Positions 1 through 8,219 of a DNA stretch of 64,000 nucleotides are shown here, piece by piece (within the stretch, counting starts at the first letter, position 1; each line of letters starts with the position of its first letter). Source of the stretch: an uncultured Steroidobacter sp. (GTDB lineage: Bacteria > Pseudomonadota > Gammaproteobacteria > Steroidobacterales > Steroidobacteraceae); the NCBI RefSeq assembly GCF_937958065.1, contig NZ_CALFXI010000005.1:13495-77494 (forward strand), read 5' to 3'. The position numbers and the translations under genes are program-made. The notes under the pieces are model-generated. The model was not told the DNA's origin. It was given only the letters and a program-made list of their open reading frames with translations, and did no database searches.

Positions 1-717
1 ACCGCACGCGCCGGCGGCGGTCCGCGCACTCGCTCCGCATTGCCATATCTCGATCGCCTGCGCTGGGTGACCGAGCGTGCGATCGCCGCAAATCTGGATC
101 TGCACGAGGCCGCGGCCGTGCAGGCCATCGAAGAAGAAGTCGCGATCTGCCTCACTCATGTGCTCGAACGCAGCATGAAGGTGCAGGATCGCCACGTTGG
201 CCGGCCCCAGTTTTCTCGCGGCCGGGTCATCGCTCGCACCTTGCAGCTGATCGAAGCCAACGAAGGCCAGCCGCTGTTCATCGAAGATCTGTGCCGGGCG
301 ACGCAGGTCAGCGAGCGCACGTTGAGAAACATCTTCCACGAGTTCTTCGGCGTCGGACCCATGCGTTTGCTGAAGGTGCGGCAGTTGCGAGAGATTCGCG
401 CCGCGTTGCTGCGTGCCGATCCGCAACGCGACACGGTGACACGCATCGCGGCGCGCTTCGGTATCTGGGACTTCAGCCTGTTCGCCCGCAACTACAAAGC
501 GCTGTTCGGCGAATCGCCGTCACGCACGCTGCGCACGCCACCCTCGGATACGAGGGTGCGTTCACCGGTGTCGTGGCTGCACTACGCGTCGAAGATTTTT
601 ATTGATGACATGCGGCCGACGGCCCATCCGCATGTCGAAGATGGCAATGGCGAGGATGTCGATCCGCAACTGGTTGCCCAGTCGGCCGACGTGACGCCAC
701 TGCGGGCTAAGACCTGA
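1..717 (+). CDS. AraC-family transcriptional regulator, 5' end outside window
   Basis: The reading frame is open from the first base, so the gene is cut at its 5' end. The first in-window start codon (TTG at 40) lacks a convincing ribosome site and is probably internal. The visible part carries the double helix-turn-helix of AraC/XylS DNA-binding domains, roughly codons 90-190: a first helix pair around IEDLCRATQVSERTLRNIF and a second around VTRIAARFGIWDFSLFARNY, ending in the typical FGESPS segment. The missing N-terminus would hold the effector-binding domain, so the ligand cannot be guessed. It converges on the outer-membrane barrel gene, with 8 bases between the stops. Confidence 0.85.
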   Translation, partial: TARAGGGPRTRSALPYLDRLRWVTERAIAANLDLHEAAAVQAIEEEVAICLTHVLERSMKVQDRHVGRPQFSRGRVIARTLQLIEANEGQPLFIEDLCRATQVSERTLRNIFHEFFGVGPMRLLKVRQLREIRAALLRADPQRDTVTRIAARFGIWDFSLFARNYKALFGESPSRTLRTPPSDTRVRSPVSWLHYASKIFIDDMRPTAHPHVEDGNGEDVDPQLVAQSADVTPLRAKT

Positions 718-725
718 AGCGCTGA

Positions 726-1619
726 TCAGAGGCTGGCCCGCATGAAGAACAGCGGGCCGGCCATCTCCAGATCGAAGATGCCCGGATCGTCGATGTCCCG
801 GGAATCGACTTCCACGCGGAAGTTGCGATAGCCGAGACCGAACACCAGATACGGGTTCATGCGCCACGTCAGTGCGGCGCGGGCATCCAGCACCGAGCCG
901 TCGATCTCGTCGAACTCCACCGACAGATACTGCGCGCGGGCTTCGAAGGACCAGCGTTGGTTGAAATCGAAACGACCTTCGATGCCGACCAGCGGCAGCG
1001 GCGTCACGGCTGTTTCGGAATCACGCACCACGCGGCTGCGCACTACTGCGTTCGCGTCCACTTCGACGACCTGTACTCCAAACGTCAACGCAACATCGAC
1101 GCGCTGAGTCTTCGCGACGCTGTAGCCGTATGTGAGACCCACCGACGTTAGATTGAGAGTGCTGTCGACGCGCTCGCCGGGGTTGTAGGTCTGATCGTCG
1201 AACACGATGGTGCGATCGATCATCGTGCGTGCCGAGCGTCGCAGACTGAAACCACTGAGCCGGATCAAATGTCGTTCGCCGGGCAGCAACGTGATCTCGG
1301 CGAGCGGCAGCAGCTTGCTATCCTCCAGCCCGAGATCGTCCTCGGCATCGATCAGCGTGCCCTCGGTGGCCAGCGTGGGATCGACACGGATGGTGGTGTC
1401 GGCGCCGGCGTTGAGCGTCATCACTTCGACGCGGAAACGGTCCTCGATGACGTGCGCTTTGGGCTTGGGCGCCCAGTCGGGCAGCTTGTCGTTGGTGGGC
1501 TTTGAATCGGCGGCGTGTGCCACGCTGAACAGGCTCAGCGCGCAAGTCATGGCTACGCTTTGGGCGAGGCGCGCCGCGGCGCGCTGGGCAACGTTGCGTT
1601 CAGCAATCACTTCGGGCAC
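726..1619 (-). CDS. Predicted outer-membrane beta-barrel protein
   Basis: This is a 297-residue exported protein. A hydrophobic stretch near residues 20-37 ends in SVAHA, a good signal-peptidase site; Met24 is an alternative start that would give a more ordinary signal peptide. The mature part alternates hydrophobic and polar residues in many short strands and ends in a hydrophobic strand (GPLFFMRASL), as expected for a beta-barrel. No specific porin family was recognised. It lies 34 bases after the DUF1513 gene on the same strand, so it is probably the last gene of the imelysin operon and may be that system's outer-membrane component (inference from position). Confidence 0.7.
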   Translation of the reverse strand: MPEVIAERNVAQRAAARLAQSVAMTCALSLFSVAHAADSKPTNDKLPDWAPKPKAHVIEDRFRVEVMTLNAGADTTIRVDPTLATEGTLIDAEDDLGLEDSKLLPLAEITLLPGERHLIRLSGFSLRRSARTMIDRTIVFDDQTYNPGERVDSTLNLTSVGLTYGYSVAKTQRVDVALTFGVQVVEVDANAVVRSRVVRDSETAVTPLPLVGIEGRFDFNQRWSFEARAQYLSVEFDEIDGSVLDARAALTWRMNPYLVFGLGYRNFRVEVDSRDIDDPGIFDLEMAGPLFFMRASL

Positions 1620-1653
1620 TCCGGCGTTATTGCCCCGGATTATGCCCGTGTGC

Positions 1654-2808
1654 TCACACCGTCGCGACCCAGTGATCGTCCCAGCGGATCGGTTGCGAGC
1701 TGGAGACTTTCAGAAACTGTGAACGCAGTCGGGTTTCATCCAGGCCATACGCCGTGCCGTCACGTTGCGAGGCGAGGATCGAGCCGTCGGCAAGTCGCGA
1801 CAAACCATATGTTTCCGACGCGGCGATGAAACCGAGATAACGCTCGTCGCCGATCGACCAGCACGCGACGCCGTTGCCGTACGGACAAGCCGCGGCAATC
1901 AGATCATGCGCTTCGCTGATCGCGATGCTGGCGACGTAGCCCTGGAATTTCGGAATCTCGGACGCCGGTGCGGTGAGCAAACGAAACTCCGCCTGCTTGC
2001 CGGATCGCGCTGGCCGATACAGAGCGACGATGCCGGGCGCCTCGCTCTTGTCCTCACCTTCGTACTGCAAGCCCACCGCGGTAATGCCCGTGCTGGTCAT
2101 CGCTACGTGTCGAATGCTCAGCAGATGATCGGGTAACCGAAACTGCTCCTTGCGCTCGCCCGTGGCCGCATCGATCACGCACAGCGACGGATCCATTGTG
2201 GGAATGTTCAATTTGCGCCGGAAGCTGCGCGGATGCGTCATGATGCCGCCGTTGGCGACCAGCAGCGACCGATGATCCGGCAGCCACGCTACTTCGTGCG
2301 GATCGATGCCGTTGGTGTCGATCTCACCAACGATCCCAAAGTTACGCGCATCGCGCACGACGACGACGCCCTTGGCGCGTTCGTAGTCGTGTTCGGGGGT
2401 GAGAATCAGGTTGCCGTCCGCCGAGTAGGTGCCGTGGCCCGCGAGATGGCGGCCCGACTCGGTCGTGAACACGGTGCGCACTTGCATCGTCGCCCGATCC
2501 AGCTCGAACGCCTGGGTGCCTGGGCGGCGCGCAAAAAACAAAACTCGATTGGGATCGGTGGGATGAACTGCGCAACCGTGCGCGCGCATCGGCACGCGAG
2601 CCCCGAAGACTTCTTCATCCTTCAACGACAGGCCGCCGACGTATTGATCGCCTCGCGCATCTTCGTACGCCGAAAGGAGGGTGCCCGTGCGTGCCTTGCT
2701 CTCGGAGGAGACCAACAAACCGCCCACGGCAACTGCACTCAACGACGCCGATGCCGCCAGGAACTGTCGACGCGACCACTTGAAGGCGCTGGAGCTGGAT
2801 GCGTTCAT
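1654..2808 (-). CDS. DUF1513 family Tat-exported protein
   Basis: This 384-residue protein has a twin-arginine signal at the N-terminus (SRRQFLAA followed by a hydrophobic stretch), so it is exported folded. The body looks like a beta-propeller, with repeats such as HGTYSADGNLILTPEHDY and DPHEVAWLPDHRSLLVANGG, the pattern of the DUF1513 family. That family is repeatedly found next to imelysin and DUF1111 genes, as here. Its start overlaps the DUF1111 stop by 4 bases (ATGA), indicating translational coupling. The biochemical role of DUF1513 is not established; a periplasmic part in iron acquisition is inferred from its partners. Confidence 0.85.
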   Translation of the reverse strand: MNASSSSAFKWSRRQFLAASASLSAVAVGGLLVSSESKARTGTLLSAYEDARGDQYVGGLSLKDEEVFGARVPMRAHGCAVHPTDPNRVLFFARRPGTQAFELDRATMQVRTVFTTESGRHLAGHGTYSADGNLILTPEHDYERAKGVVVVRDARNFGIVGEIDTNGIDPHEVAWLPDHRSLLVANGGIMTHPRSFRRKLNIPTMDPSLCVIDAATGERKEQFRLPDHLLSIRHVAMTSTGITAVGLQYEGEDKSEAPGIVALYRPARSGKQAEFRLLTAPASEIPKFQGYVASIAISEAHDLIAAACPYGNGVACWSIGDERYLGFIAASETYGLSRLADGSILASQRDGTAYGLDETRLRSQFLKVSSSQPIRWDDHWVATV

Positions 2809-4226
2809 AGCGAGTCGATGAACCTCAACAATGCCTCGCGATCCGACTTGGACAGGTTGCGAAATGCTTCCCTGGCGCGCTCGCCTTCACCACCGTGCCA
2901 CAGAATCGCTTCACTCACATCACGCGCGCGGCCGTCGTGCAGCAGGCGCGTGTGACCATTGACTGTCTGTTGCAGGCCCAGCCCCCACAGCGGCTGCGTC
3001 CGCCATTCGCTGCCGCTCGCGGCAAAGTCGGCGCGGCCGTCCGCCAGGCCTTCACCCATGTCATGCAACAGCATGTCGGTGAACGGATGAATGGTTTGGT
3101 TGCTCAGCCAGGGCTGGTCCTTGACGTTGCCGGTCTTGAAGGTCGCGCGATGGCAGGATTCGCAACCGGACTCGAGAAACAACTTCGCGCCGCGTTTCAC
3201 TTCGGGCGAATCGAGATTGCGGCGCACCGGCACCGCCAGCATGCGCTGATACGTGACCATGTGCTGGAAGATCTCGTCGCTTATTTCCGGTTCGCCGCCG
3301 GTCGGCGCCGCCAGGCACGCGGTCTGCACCGACGTGCAGATCTCGGTCGGGCGGATCGAGGTCGTCATGCCGATCTCGCTGGAGAAGGCCGCCGCGGTCT
3401 GATGCGCGATGTCGGGCTGATTCAACTTCCAGCCGAATCGTCCCAGCACGGCACGGCCGACCAGCGGATCCCATACATGATTCGGGCGGCCCGAGATGCC
3501 GTCGTTATTGGCATCGTCCGGATCGCTGCGCTCCATGATCTGCGCTTCGGGAATCGCTTCGAGCAAGCCGGCGCCGAACACGGCCGGTGCGACACGCGGC
3601 GACAACTTCGTGTCGGCCGCCAACTCGCCGTACGCAAGCTCTTCGAAGGAATATTCCGGCGCGAGCAGCGTGTACGGCGTGCCGTCGCCGTACGTGCCGG
3701 CAATCTCGCGATGACGAATGCGCAGCTCTCCTTCGGCGGGCACACCGCCGATGCCGAACGGATTGAAATTCACGCCGTAGTTCGGATCCGCCTGCGGCTC
3801 GTTGTTGTCGCCCGGCGTCGGCGTCGCGAACTGAATCACGAGGGACACGGGCGGCTCGTCTTCCTTCAGCGGCGGCTGACCGCGGCCATCATTGTTGTGG
3901 CACTGATCGCAGCTGCGCGCATTGAACAGTGGGCCGAGCCCATCGCGCGCTCCGGCGCTCGCGGGCGCAACGACCCAGGGGCTGTTGAAGAACGCATTGC
4001 CGATGAAAAACTCGCCGCGCTGCGCGACCGTCAGGTTGGTCGCCGGACGCGAGAACGCATGGCGCGACGACTCGCTCACGGTCATGGCGCCACCGGAGTT
4101 GGGCTGTAACAGCTCCTCGGTCGACCTGCCTTTCGAGCAAGCGCCGAGGAATGACATCGCGCTCCAGAGCGCCGCGAGGCCGATGAGCCTGGCGCCGCGG
4201 GCTGGCTGTTCCTGAATACGGGTCAT
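2805..4226 (-). CDS. Di-haem oxidoreductase, DUF1111 / putative thiol oxidoreductase lipoprotein
   Basis: The 473-residue protein begins with a lipoprotein signal (FLGAC, lipidated Cys30), placing it in the periplasm attached to a membrane. Two c-type haem motifs are visible: CDQCH (Cys106, Cys109, His110) and CESCH (Cys355, Cys358, His359). The arrangement and length match the DUF1111 di-haem family, distantly related to MauG and cytochrome c peroxidases. It lies 9 bases after the imelysin stop and overlaps the DUF1513 start by 4 bases. A redox role, for instance acting on iron or peroxide during uptake, is inferred from the haems and neighbours; no substrate is proven for the family. Confidence 0.9.
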   Translation of the reverse strand: MTRIQEQPARGARLIGLAALWSAMSFLGACSKGRSTEELLQPNSGGAMTVSESSRHAFSRPATNLTVAQRGEFFIGNAFFNSPWVVAPASAGARDGLGPLFNARSCDQCHNNDGRGQPPLKEDEPPVSLVIQFATPTPGDNNEPQADPNYGVNFNPFGIGGVPAEGELRIRHREIAGTYGDGTPYTLLAPEYSFEELAYGELAADTKLSPRVAPAVFGAGLLEAIPEAQIMERSDPDDANNDGISGRPNHVWDPLVGRAVLGRFGWKLNQPDIAHQTAAAFSSEIGMTTSIRPTEICTSVQTACLAAPTGGEPEISDEIFQHMVTYQRMLAVPVRRNLDSPEVKRGAKLFLESGCESCHRATFKTGNVKDQPWLSNQTIHPFTDMLLHDMGEGLADGRADFAASGSEWRTQPLWGLGLQQTVNGHTRLLHDGRARDVSEAILWHGGEGERAREAFRNLSKSDREALLRFIDSL

Positions 4227-4235
4227 CGCGGGCGA

Positions 4236-5447
4236 TTAATCGCCGAGTCCTTCCAGGTCGGACAGGAAGATTTCAATCGAACGGGCGCCCCGCGAGAACG
4301 ACAACGCCTGCGCACGCAGTGAGTCGATCGCGGCTTGCATGCGAGCACGGCCCTCGGTGTTCTCCGCCAGGATCTCGCGATCGAACGGATTCTTTACCGC
4401 GCCGACCGTTTCACGCGTCCGTGCCATGCGTGCCTCGATCTCTTCGGCAGCGCGTGCGTCCTTCGCTTTCACCAGATCGGCGAGGCTCGGGCCGCTGACG
4501 GTCGTGCCATCGCGGCGCTGGTAGCGCCCGAAGTAGACATGCTCGATACCGGCTGCGTTGGCGCGCAGCTCGTCGGCGGTCAGATCGCTGAAGCAGGATT
4601 GTTCTTCTTCCTGATCGGACGACAGCAGCGGCACGTTCATGCGCTCGCCGGCCATTTCCACTTCGGCCAGCGCGGCGATGCCCGTGAACATGCGCTTCAA
4701 GCCGGTGTACACGTCGCCGGTAACGAACGAGGTGCGATAGTTGGGTTCCTTCGATTCGCGCCACTGCGCCGCCACCGATTCCAGATCGCTCAATATGAGC
4801 GTGGAAGCCGCCTTCAGATACTTGCCGCGGCGCGCGTTCACGTCGGTCGCGGCATCGCCTTTGACGACGAAGTCGGTGTACGGACGCTGACCGGCCGACT
4901 CGGGCGGCGTGTTCCAGTCCTGACCCCACAGCAGGAACTCGATCGCGTGATAGCCGCTGGCGATGTTCTTCTCGCCGCCCAGCTCGTTCTGCTCCGCGAT
5001 CAGCTCGGGGGTGATGTCCGGGAAGCGCTCGACACTGCCGATGATGTTGAGGCCAGGCGCGGCGTTGTATTTGTCCAGCGCCACGGCGTCGATGTGGTTC
5101 TCGTCGAGCGGCCAGCCGTTGAGTTGACCCTCGGGGCCGTTCTCGCCGTCGATCGGGCCGCCGTAGAACCGGAAGGCCTCGGTGTAGGCATACGGAATGC
5201 GCGCGGCACGCCAGCGCTCCCGGGCCGCGTTCAAGGTCTCCTCGCTCGGGTTGGCGAGCAGGGCATCGATGGCCTGATCCAGCTCGCGGGCGGCGGCAAT
5301 CGTGTCTTCGTACGTCGCCAGGACGATCTGAGCGTAGTTCTCCAGCACCGGCTGGCGTGGATCCACCGGCTCGGTGCGGGTGCAGCCGGTCGCGAGGGAC
5401 AAACAGAGTGCGGCCGCGGCGGCGGACTTGAGGGCGGATGCGAGCAT
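4236..5447 (-). CDS. Imelysin-family (peptidase M75 / iron-regulated) lipoprotein
   Basis: A 403-residue lipoprotein. The chosen ATG at 5447 gives a clean signal with lipobox LATGC (Cys22); the frame extends to 5513, but that would add 22 residues that spoil the signal. The family signature GxHxxE is present as GYHAIE (His167, Glu170), in the region GYHAIEFLLWGQDW. Imelysin proteins such as ICMP and EfeO-like proteins act in the periplasm in iron uptake and are commonly iron-repressed. It is the first gene of a four-gene operon with DUF1111, DUF1513 and a barrel protein. A possible Fur site lies 60-90 bases upstream. Confidence 0.9.
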   Translation of the reverse strand: MLASALKSAAAAALCLSLATGCTRTEPVDPRQPVLENYAQIVLATYEDTIAAARELDQAIDALLANPSEETLNAARERWRAARIPYAYTEAFRFYGGPIDGENGPEGQLNGWPLDENHIDAVALDKYNAAPGLNIIGSVERFPDITPELIAEQNELGGEKNIASGYHAIEFLLWGQDWNTPPESAGQRPYTDFVVKGDAATDVNARRGKYLKAASTLILSDLESVAAQWRESKEPNYRTSFVTGDVYTGLKRMFTGIAALAEVEMAGERMNVPLLSSDQEEEQSCFSDLTADELRANAAGIEHVYFGRYQRRDGTTVSGPSLADLVKAKDARAAEEIEARMARTRETVGAVKNPFDREILAENTEGRARMQAAIDSLRAQALSFSRGARSIEIFLSDLEGLGD

Positions 5448-5504
5448 GTTGGGGCGCTTTATTGAAATGGATGCGGCCCGCCACGGGCGGGAGACGGCCG
5501 ATTT

Positions 5505-5540
5505 TATTCGCAATCGAGAATGACTCGCAATTAAGAATCG
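5505..5540 (-). promoter_or_regulatory. Possible Fur-type operator in front of imelysin
   Basis: This AT-rich island in an otherwise GC-rich spacer holds GAGAATGACTCGCAATTAA (5516-5534 on the plus strand). It matches about half of the 19-base Fur consensus, including the hexamer GAGAAT and the core AATGA. TCGCAAT occurs twice, 17 bases apart. Position upstream of an iron-related operon supports the call, but the match is weak. Confidence 0.35.
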
Positions 5541-5564
5541 CTGTGGAGGCCGCCCGAATAGCGG

Positions 5565-5768
5565 TCAATGCGATCTCGGCGGCGGCGAGTCGCCGCAATC
5601 CATGGGCGGCCGCAGGCTCTGGCGGCGGTGCAGGATGTGAGTGAGCTCTTCCCCGTCGATGCCGAGCCGGTCGGCGGCTTTCTCGATGGAGAGTCCTTCA
5701 CAGACGATGAGGCTGACGGCCGCCCAATACAGAGCGGCTTCGGTCCGGGAGTCGTGCTGGCGCTGCAT
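5565..5768 (-). CDS. Small HTH-like hypothetical protein
   Basis: A 67-residue frame starting at ATG 5768, inside a longer open frame whose upstream part looks like non-coding translation. The segment LIVCEGLSIEKAADRLGID resembles a helix-turn-helix like those in sigma region 4 or small regulators, and the protein has a sensible residue composition up to about residue 55. The ribosome site is weak. It sits between the sodB terminator and the imelysin operon on the same strand, so it could regulate iron genes, but that is only suggested by position. The family was not recognised. Confidence 0.45.
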   Translation of the reverse strand: MQRQHDSRTEAALYWAAVSLIVCEGLSIEKAADRLGIDGEELTHILHRRQSLRPPMDCGDSPPPRSH

Positions 5769-5890
5769 GTTGCTCGTTGCGTCCGTCCCGGGCGAGGGAC
5801 ACGCAAGGCAGCATATTGCGAGCGATCGAGCCCCGGTTGAACCGGCACATGTACTGAAGCCGGTCGTGAGGGCGCCGCGGAAAAGGCCTG

Positions 5891-5921
5891 GAAAAAGGGG
5901 ACAGAGTCGAGCTCTGTCCCC
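5891..5921 (-). terminator. Rho-independent terminator after sodB
   Basis: Read on the minus strand, GGGGACAGAG, loop CTCGA, CTCTGTCCCC forms a perfect 10-bp stem followed at once by TTTTTC. It begins 20 bases after the sodB stop. The stem GGGGACAGAG also resembles motifs that recur as dispersed repeats in some proteobacterial genomes. Confidence 0.85.
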
Positions 5922-5940
5922 GGATCGGCCGGATGATCGA

Positions 5941-6552
5941 TCAACGGCTCTCGGCTTCAGCGAGGCGCTTGCCGATGAACTGCCAGTTGGCGATCTGCTC
6001 CACCACGGCTTTGACGAAGCCGGCGCGGTTCTGCTGGTGGTCCAGGTAGTAGGCGTGCTCCCAAACGTCGCAGGTCCACAGCGCATAGCCGCTGGTGATC
6101 AGCGGATTGTCGGCGTCGTGGGTCGTGGTGATCTCGAGCTTGCCGTCCTTCGCGACCAGCCAGGCCCAGCCGCTGCCGAACTGGCCGACGGCCGCTTCGA
6201 CGAACTTGTCGCGGAAATTCTCGAACGAGCCGAACGAGGCGTCCAGGCGCTTCTTGAGCGGCTCCGGCGGCACGCTGCCGCCGTTGGGGGCGAGCGAATT
6301 CCAGAAGAAATCGTGATTCCAGACCTGCGCGGCGTTGTTGAAGATCTTGCGCTCGGTGCCGGTCTTGTTGGCCGTGGCCTTGATGATGGACTCGAGGTCC
6401 TGTTTCTCCAGCGGCGTACCGGCAATGAACTCATTCAGCTTGGCCACGTAGGTCGCATGGTGCTTGCCATGGTGATGATCCAGCGTGCGCGCCGAAATCG
6501 TCGGGCCAAGAGAATCTTTGGGGAACGGCAGGGGCATCAATTCGAACGCCAT
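5941..6552 (-). CDS. sodB: Superoxide dismutase, Fe type
   Basis: Cytoplasmic enzyme that converts superoxide to oxygen and hydrogen peroxide. At 203 residues it is slightly longer than the usual 190-200. All four metal ligands are visible: His27 (in DHHHGKHH), His80 (AAQVWNH), Asp162 and His166 (DVWEHAYY). Gln76 in AAQVWNH is the position that marks iron rather than manganese enzymes, and GSGWAWLV also fits. GGAG lies just before the ATG at 6552. The gene is monocistronic: a strong terminator follows and the upstream neighbour is divergent. Confidence 0.97.
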   Translation of the reverse strand: MAFELMPLPFPKDSLGPTISARTLDHHHGKHHATYVAKLNEFIAGTPLEKQDLESIIKATANKTGTERKIFNNAAQVWNHDFFWNSLAPNGGSVPPEPLKKRLDASFGSFENFRDKFVEAAVGQFGSGWAWLVAKDGKLEITTTHDADNPLITSGYALWTCDVWEHAYYLDHQQNRAGFVKAVVEQIANWQFIGKRLAEAESR

Positions 6553-6996
6553 GGCGAGCTCCAGCTAGCGCTAAAACAGTGGGGGTAAAGGGGCCAACGT
6601 ATCGCGGCGGACGAAGTTCCCCGCTCGATCCGGGGGCCTTCGTTACCGTTCGATGACGAGGGGGCCTGAAAGAATACCTTCCCTGACAGGCCCTTGGCCA
6701 CCCGCCCGCCGTGCAGTCGCCGCTGCAGGGGTGCGGCAACGATTGTGATTCATCTCACGGTCCGCGCGGTTTCGCTTGCACGCTGCGGGCAACTTCGAGG
6801 CGAAATCGAGACGTCGAGTCAATCGTGAACATGCGCAACGCCGCAATAGCGACTATATTTCGCGTGTTCCGTTGCGCAGGCCACGAGTCCAAATAGAAGG
6901 CCCGGGCCGTCACGGGAGCTCAAGGGTTCAACACGAAGGAGCAGGGGGCGTGTCCCGCAGGGAGCGGTCAAGCCACATGCACCGGGAGGAGAAGAC
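6553..6996. other. Intergenic region between sodB and a divergent secreted-protein gene
   Basis: This 444-base spacer shows no convincing reading frame; the short frames lack family resemblance and ribosome sites. It should hold the sodB promoter and that of the gene at 6997. The only recognisable element is a CRP-type dyad at 6744-6759. Confidence 0.5.
6744..6759. promoter_or_regulatory. CRP/Clp-type binding site candidate
   Basis: TGTGA-TTCATC-TCACG matches the CRP consensus TGTGA-N6-TCACA in nine of ten half-site bases. It lies 192 bases upstream of the sodB start and 238 upstream of the GTG at 6997, so its target is unclear. A single 16-base match can occur by chance. Confidence 0.35.
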
Positions 6997-7317
6997 GTGG
7001 GCAAAGCGGCACAGATCGCGACCATCTGCGCGTTAGGCGTCGTGGCGACGATAGGAACAATAGCGGTTCAAGCGGCCGAGGATGCTCCGGCGAGCAGCTT
7101 CGTCTCGCTCAAGCTCGAAGGCAGCTGCGATGCGCAGAACACGCGCCTGTGGTTGGTCAATTCCCACACGTTCAAGACCATCGCCACCACCGTGCGCTGG
7201 CGGGCGGCGGGCGGCAAAGATCTCAGCGAACAGTTCTTCCCGGGCCCGAACTCGGTGCGCGAGATCGGCTGCGCCGCCGAAGCGGAAATCCTGCAGGCGA
7301 CATTCGCCGATTTCTAA
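6997..7317 (+). CDS. Small secreted hypothetical protein
   Basis: A 106-residue protein with a GTG start just downstream of a strong ribosome site (GGGAGGAG). Residues 5-27 form a signal peptide ending VQA-A. The mature part of about 79 residues has two cysteines (Cys44, Cys92) that could form one disulfide in the periplasm, and a beta-rich pattern around LWLVNSHTFKTIATTVRW. No family was recognised. The hydrolase gene follows 44 bases downstream on the same strand, so the two may be co-transcribed. Confidence 0.7.
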   Translation: MGKAAQIATICALGVVATIGTIAVQAAEDAPASSFVSLKLEGSCDAQNTRLWLVNSHTFKTIATTVRWRAAGGKDLSEQFFPGPNSVREIGCAAEAEILQATFADF

Positions 7318-7361
7318 AGGCCACGGCACAATTAGGATCGTCTCGGCGGAAGGAGCAACGA

Positions 7362-8219
7362 GTGCCCGATCCTGGTCAAGACAGCGTCGTGCTGCCCGAC
7401 GGCACGTCGCTGGTGTTCCGAACGTTTCGCGCGACCGATTCACCCGAAGCTGCGGTGATCATTCCGTCCGCCATGGGCGTGGCGCAGAAGTTCTACACCC
7501 AATTCGCGCAATGGCTCGCGCGGCAGGGTTATCACGTCACCACATTCGACTACCGCGGCATTGGTTTCTCTGCGCCTCGCTCGTTGCGCGGTTATCCAGT
7601 GAATATTTTCGATTGGGCGCGACAGGACTGCGCCACTGTCATCGACATGGTGAAGTCCGAAGTCCCGAACGTGCCGCTGCACTGGATCGGCCACAGCCTC
7701 GGCGGCCAACTGCTCGGCCTCATTCCCAATCGCGACCGCATCGATCGCGTCGTCACGGTTGCGACCGGCACGGGCTATTGGCTCGAGAACACGTGGCGCA
7801 CCAGGTCCGTGGTGTGGTGGTTGTGGTTCATACTCGTGCCGCTCGCGCTGCGCACCGCCGGTTACTTTCCCGGCAAACGTTTGCGCAAGGTCGGCGACCT
7901 GCCATTCGGTGTGATGCAACAGTGGCGTCGCTGGTGTCTCAATCGCGAATATGTCGTCGGCGCCGAAGGCGAAGAAGTCCGCGCCGACTATGCGTCAGTG
8001 CGCGCGCCGATGCTGTCGCTGTCGTTCACCGACGACGAGATGATGTCCGCGAAGGGCATCAAATCGCTGCACGGCTTGTACGCGAACGCGCCTGTCGAAT
8101 ATCGCCGCATCGCACCTCGCGAAATCGGCGCGCGCCACATCGGCCACTTCGGCTTCTTCCGTCCCCAGTTCGAACAAACGCTCTGGCCGCTCGTGCCGCA
8201 ATGGCTGAGTGTGCGTTGA
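7362..8219 (+). CDS. Alpha/beta hydrolase (COG4757-like)
   Basis: A cytoplasmic 285-residue alpha/beta hydrolase. The GTG start at 7362 is chosen because AAGGAG lies 6 bases before it; the frame continues upstream but there overlaps the secreted-protein gene out of frame. The nucleophile elbow is GHSLGG (Ser112), and a late His in ARHIGHFGFF would complete the triad. The N-terminal half (VFRTFRATDSPEAAVIIPSAMGV) and the YRGIGFS segment resemble uncharacterised hydrolases of COG4757. The substrate is unknown. Confidence 0.85.
   Translation: MPDPGQDSVVLPDGTSLVFRTFRATDSPEAAVIIPSAMGVAQKFYTQFAQWLARQGYHVTTFDYRGIGFSAPRSLRGYPVNIFDWARQDCATVIDMVKSEVPNVPLHWIGHSLGGQLLGLIPNRDRIDRVVTVATGTGYWLENTWRTRSVVWWLWFILVPLALRTAGYFPGKRLRKVGDLPFGVMQQWRRWCLNREYVVGAEGEEVRADYASVRAPMLSLSFTDDEMMSAKGIKSLHGLYANAPVEYRRIAPREIGARHIGHFGFFRPQFEQTLWPLVPQWLSVR

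Noticed and set aside
5531..5944. Alternative minus-strand frame across the sodB terminator
   Set aside because: It runs through a perfect terminator hairpin and has Pro/Arg/Ser-rich shadow composition; only the 5565-5768 frame looked protein-like.
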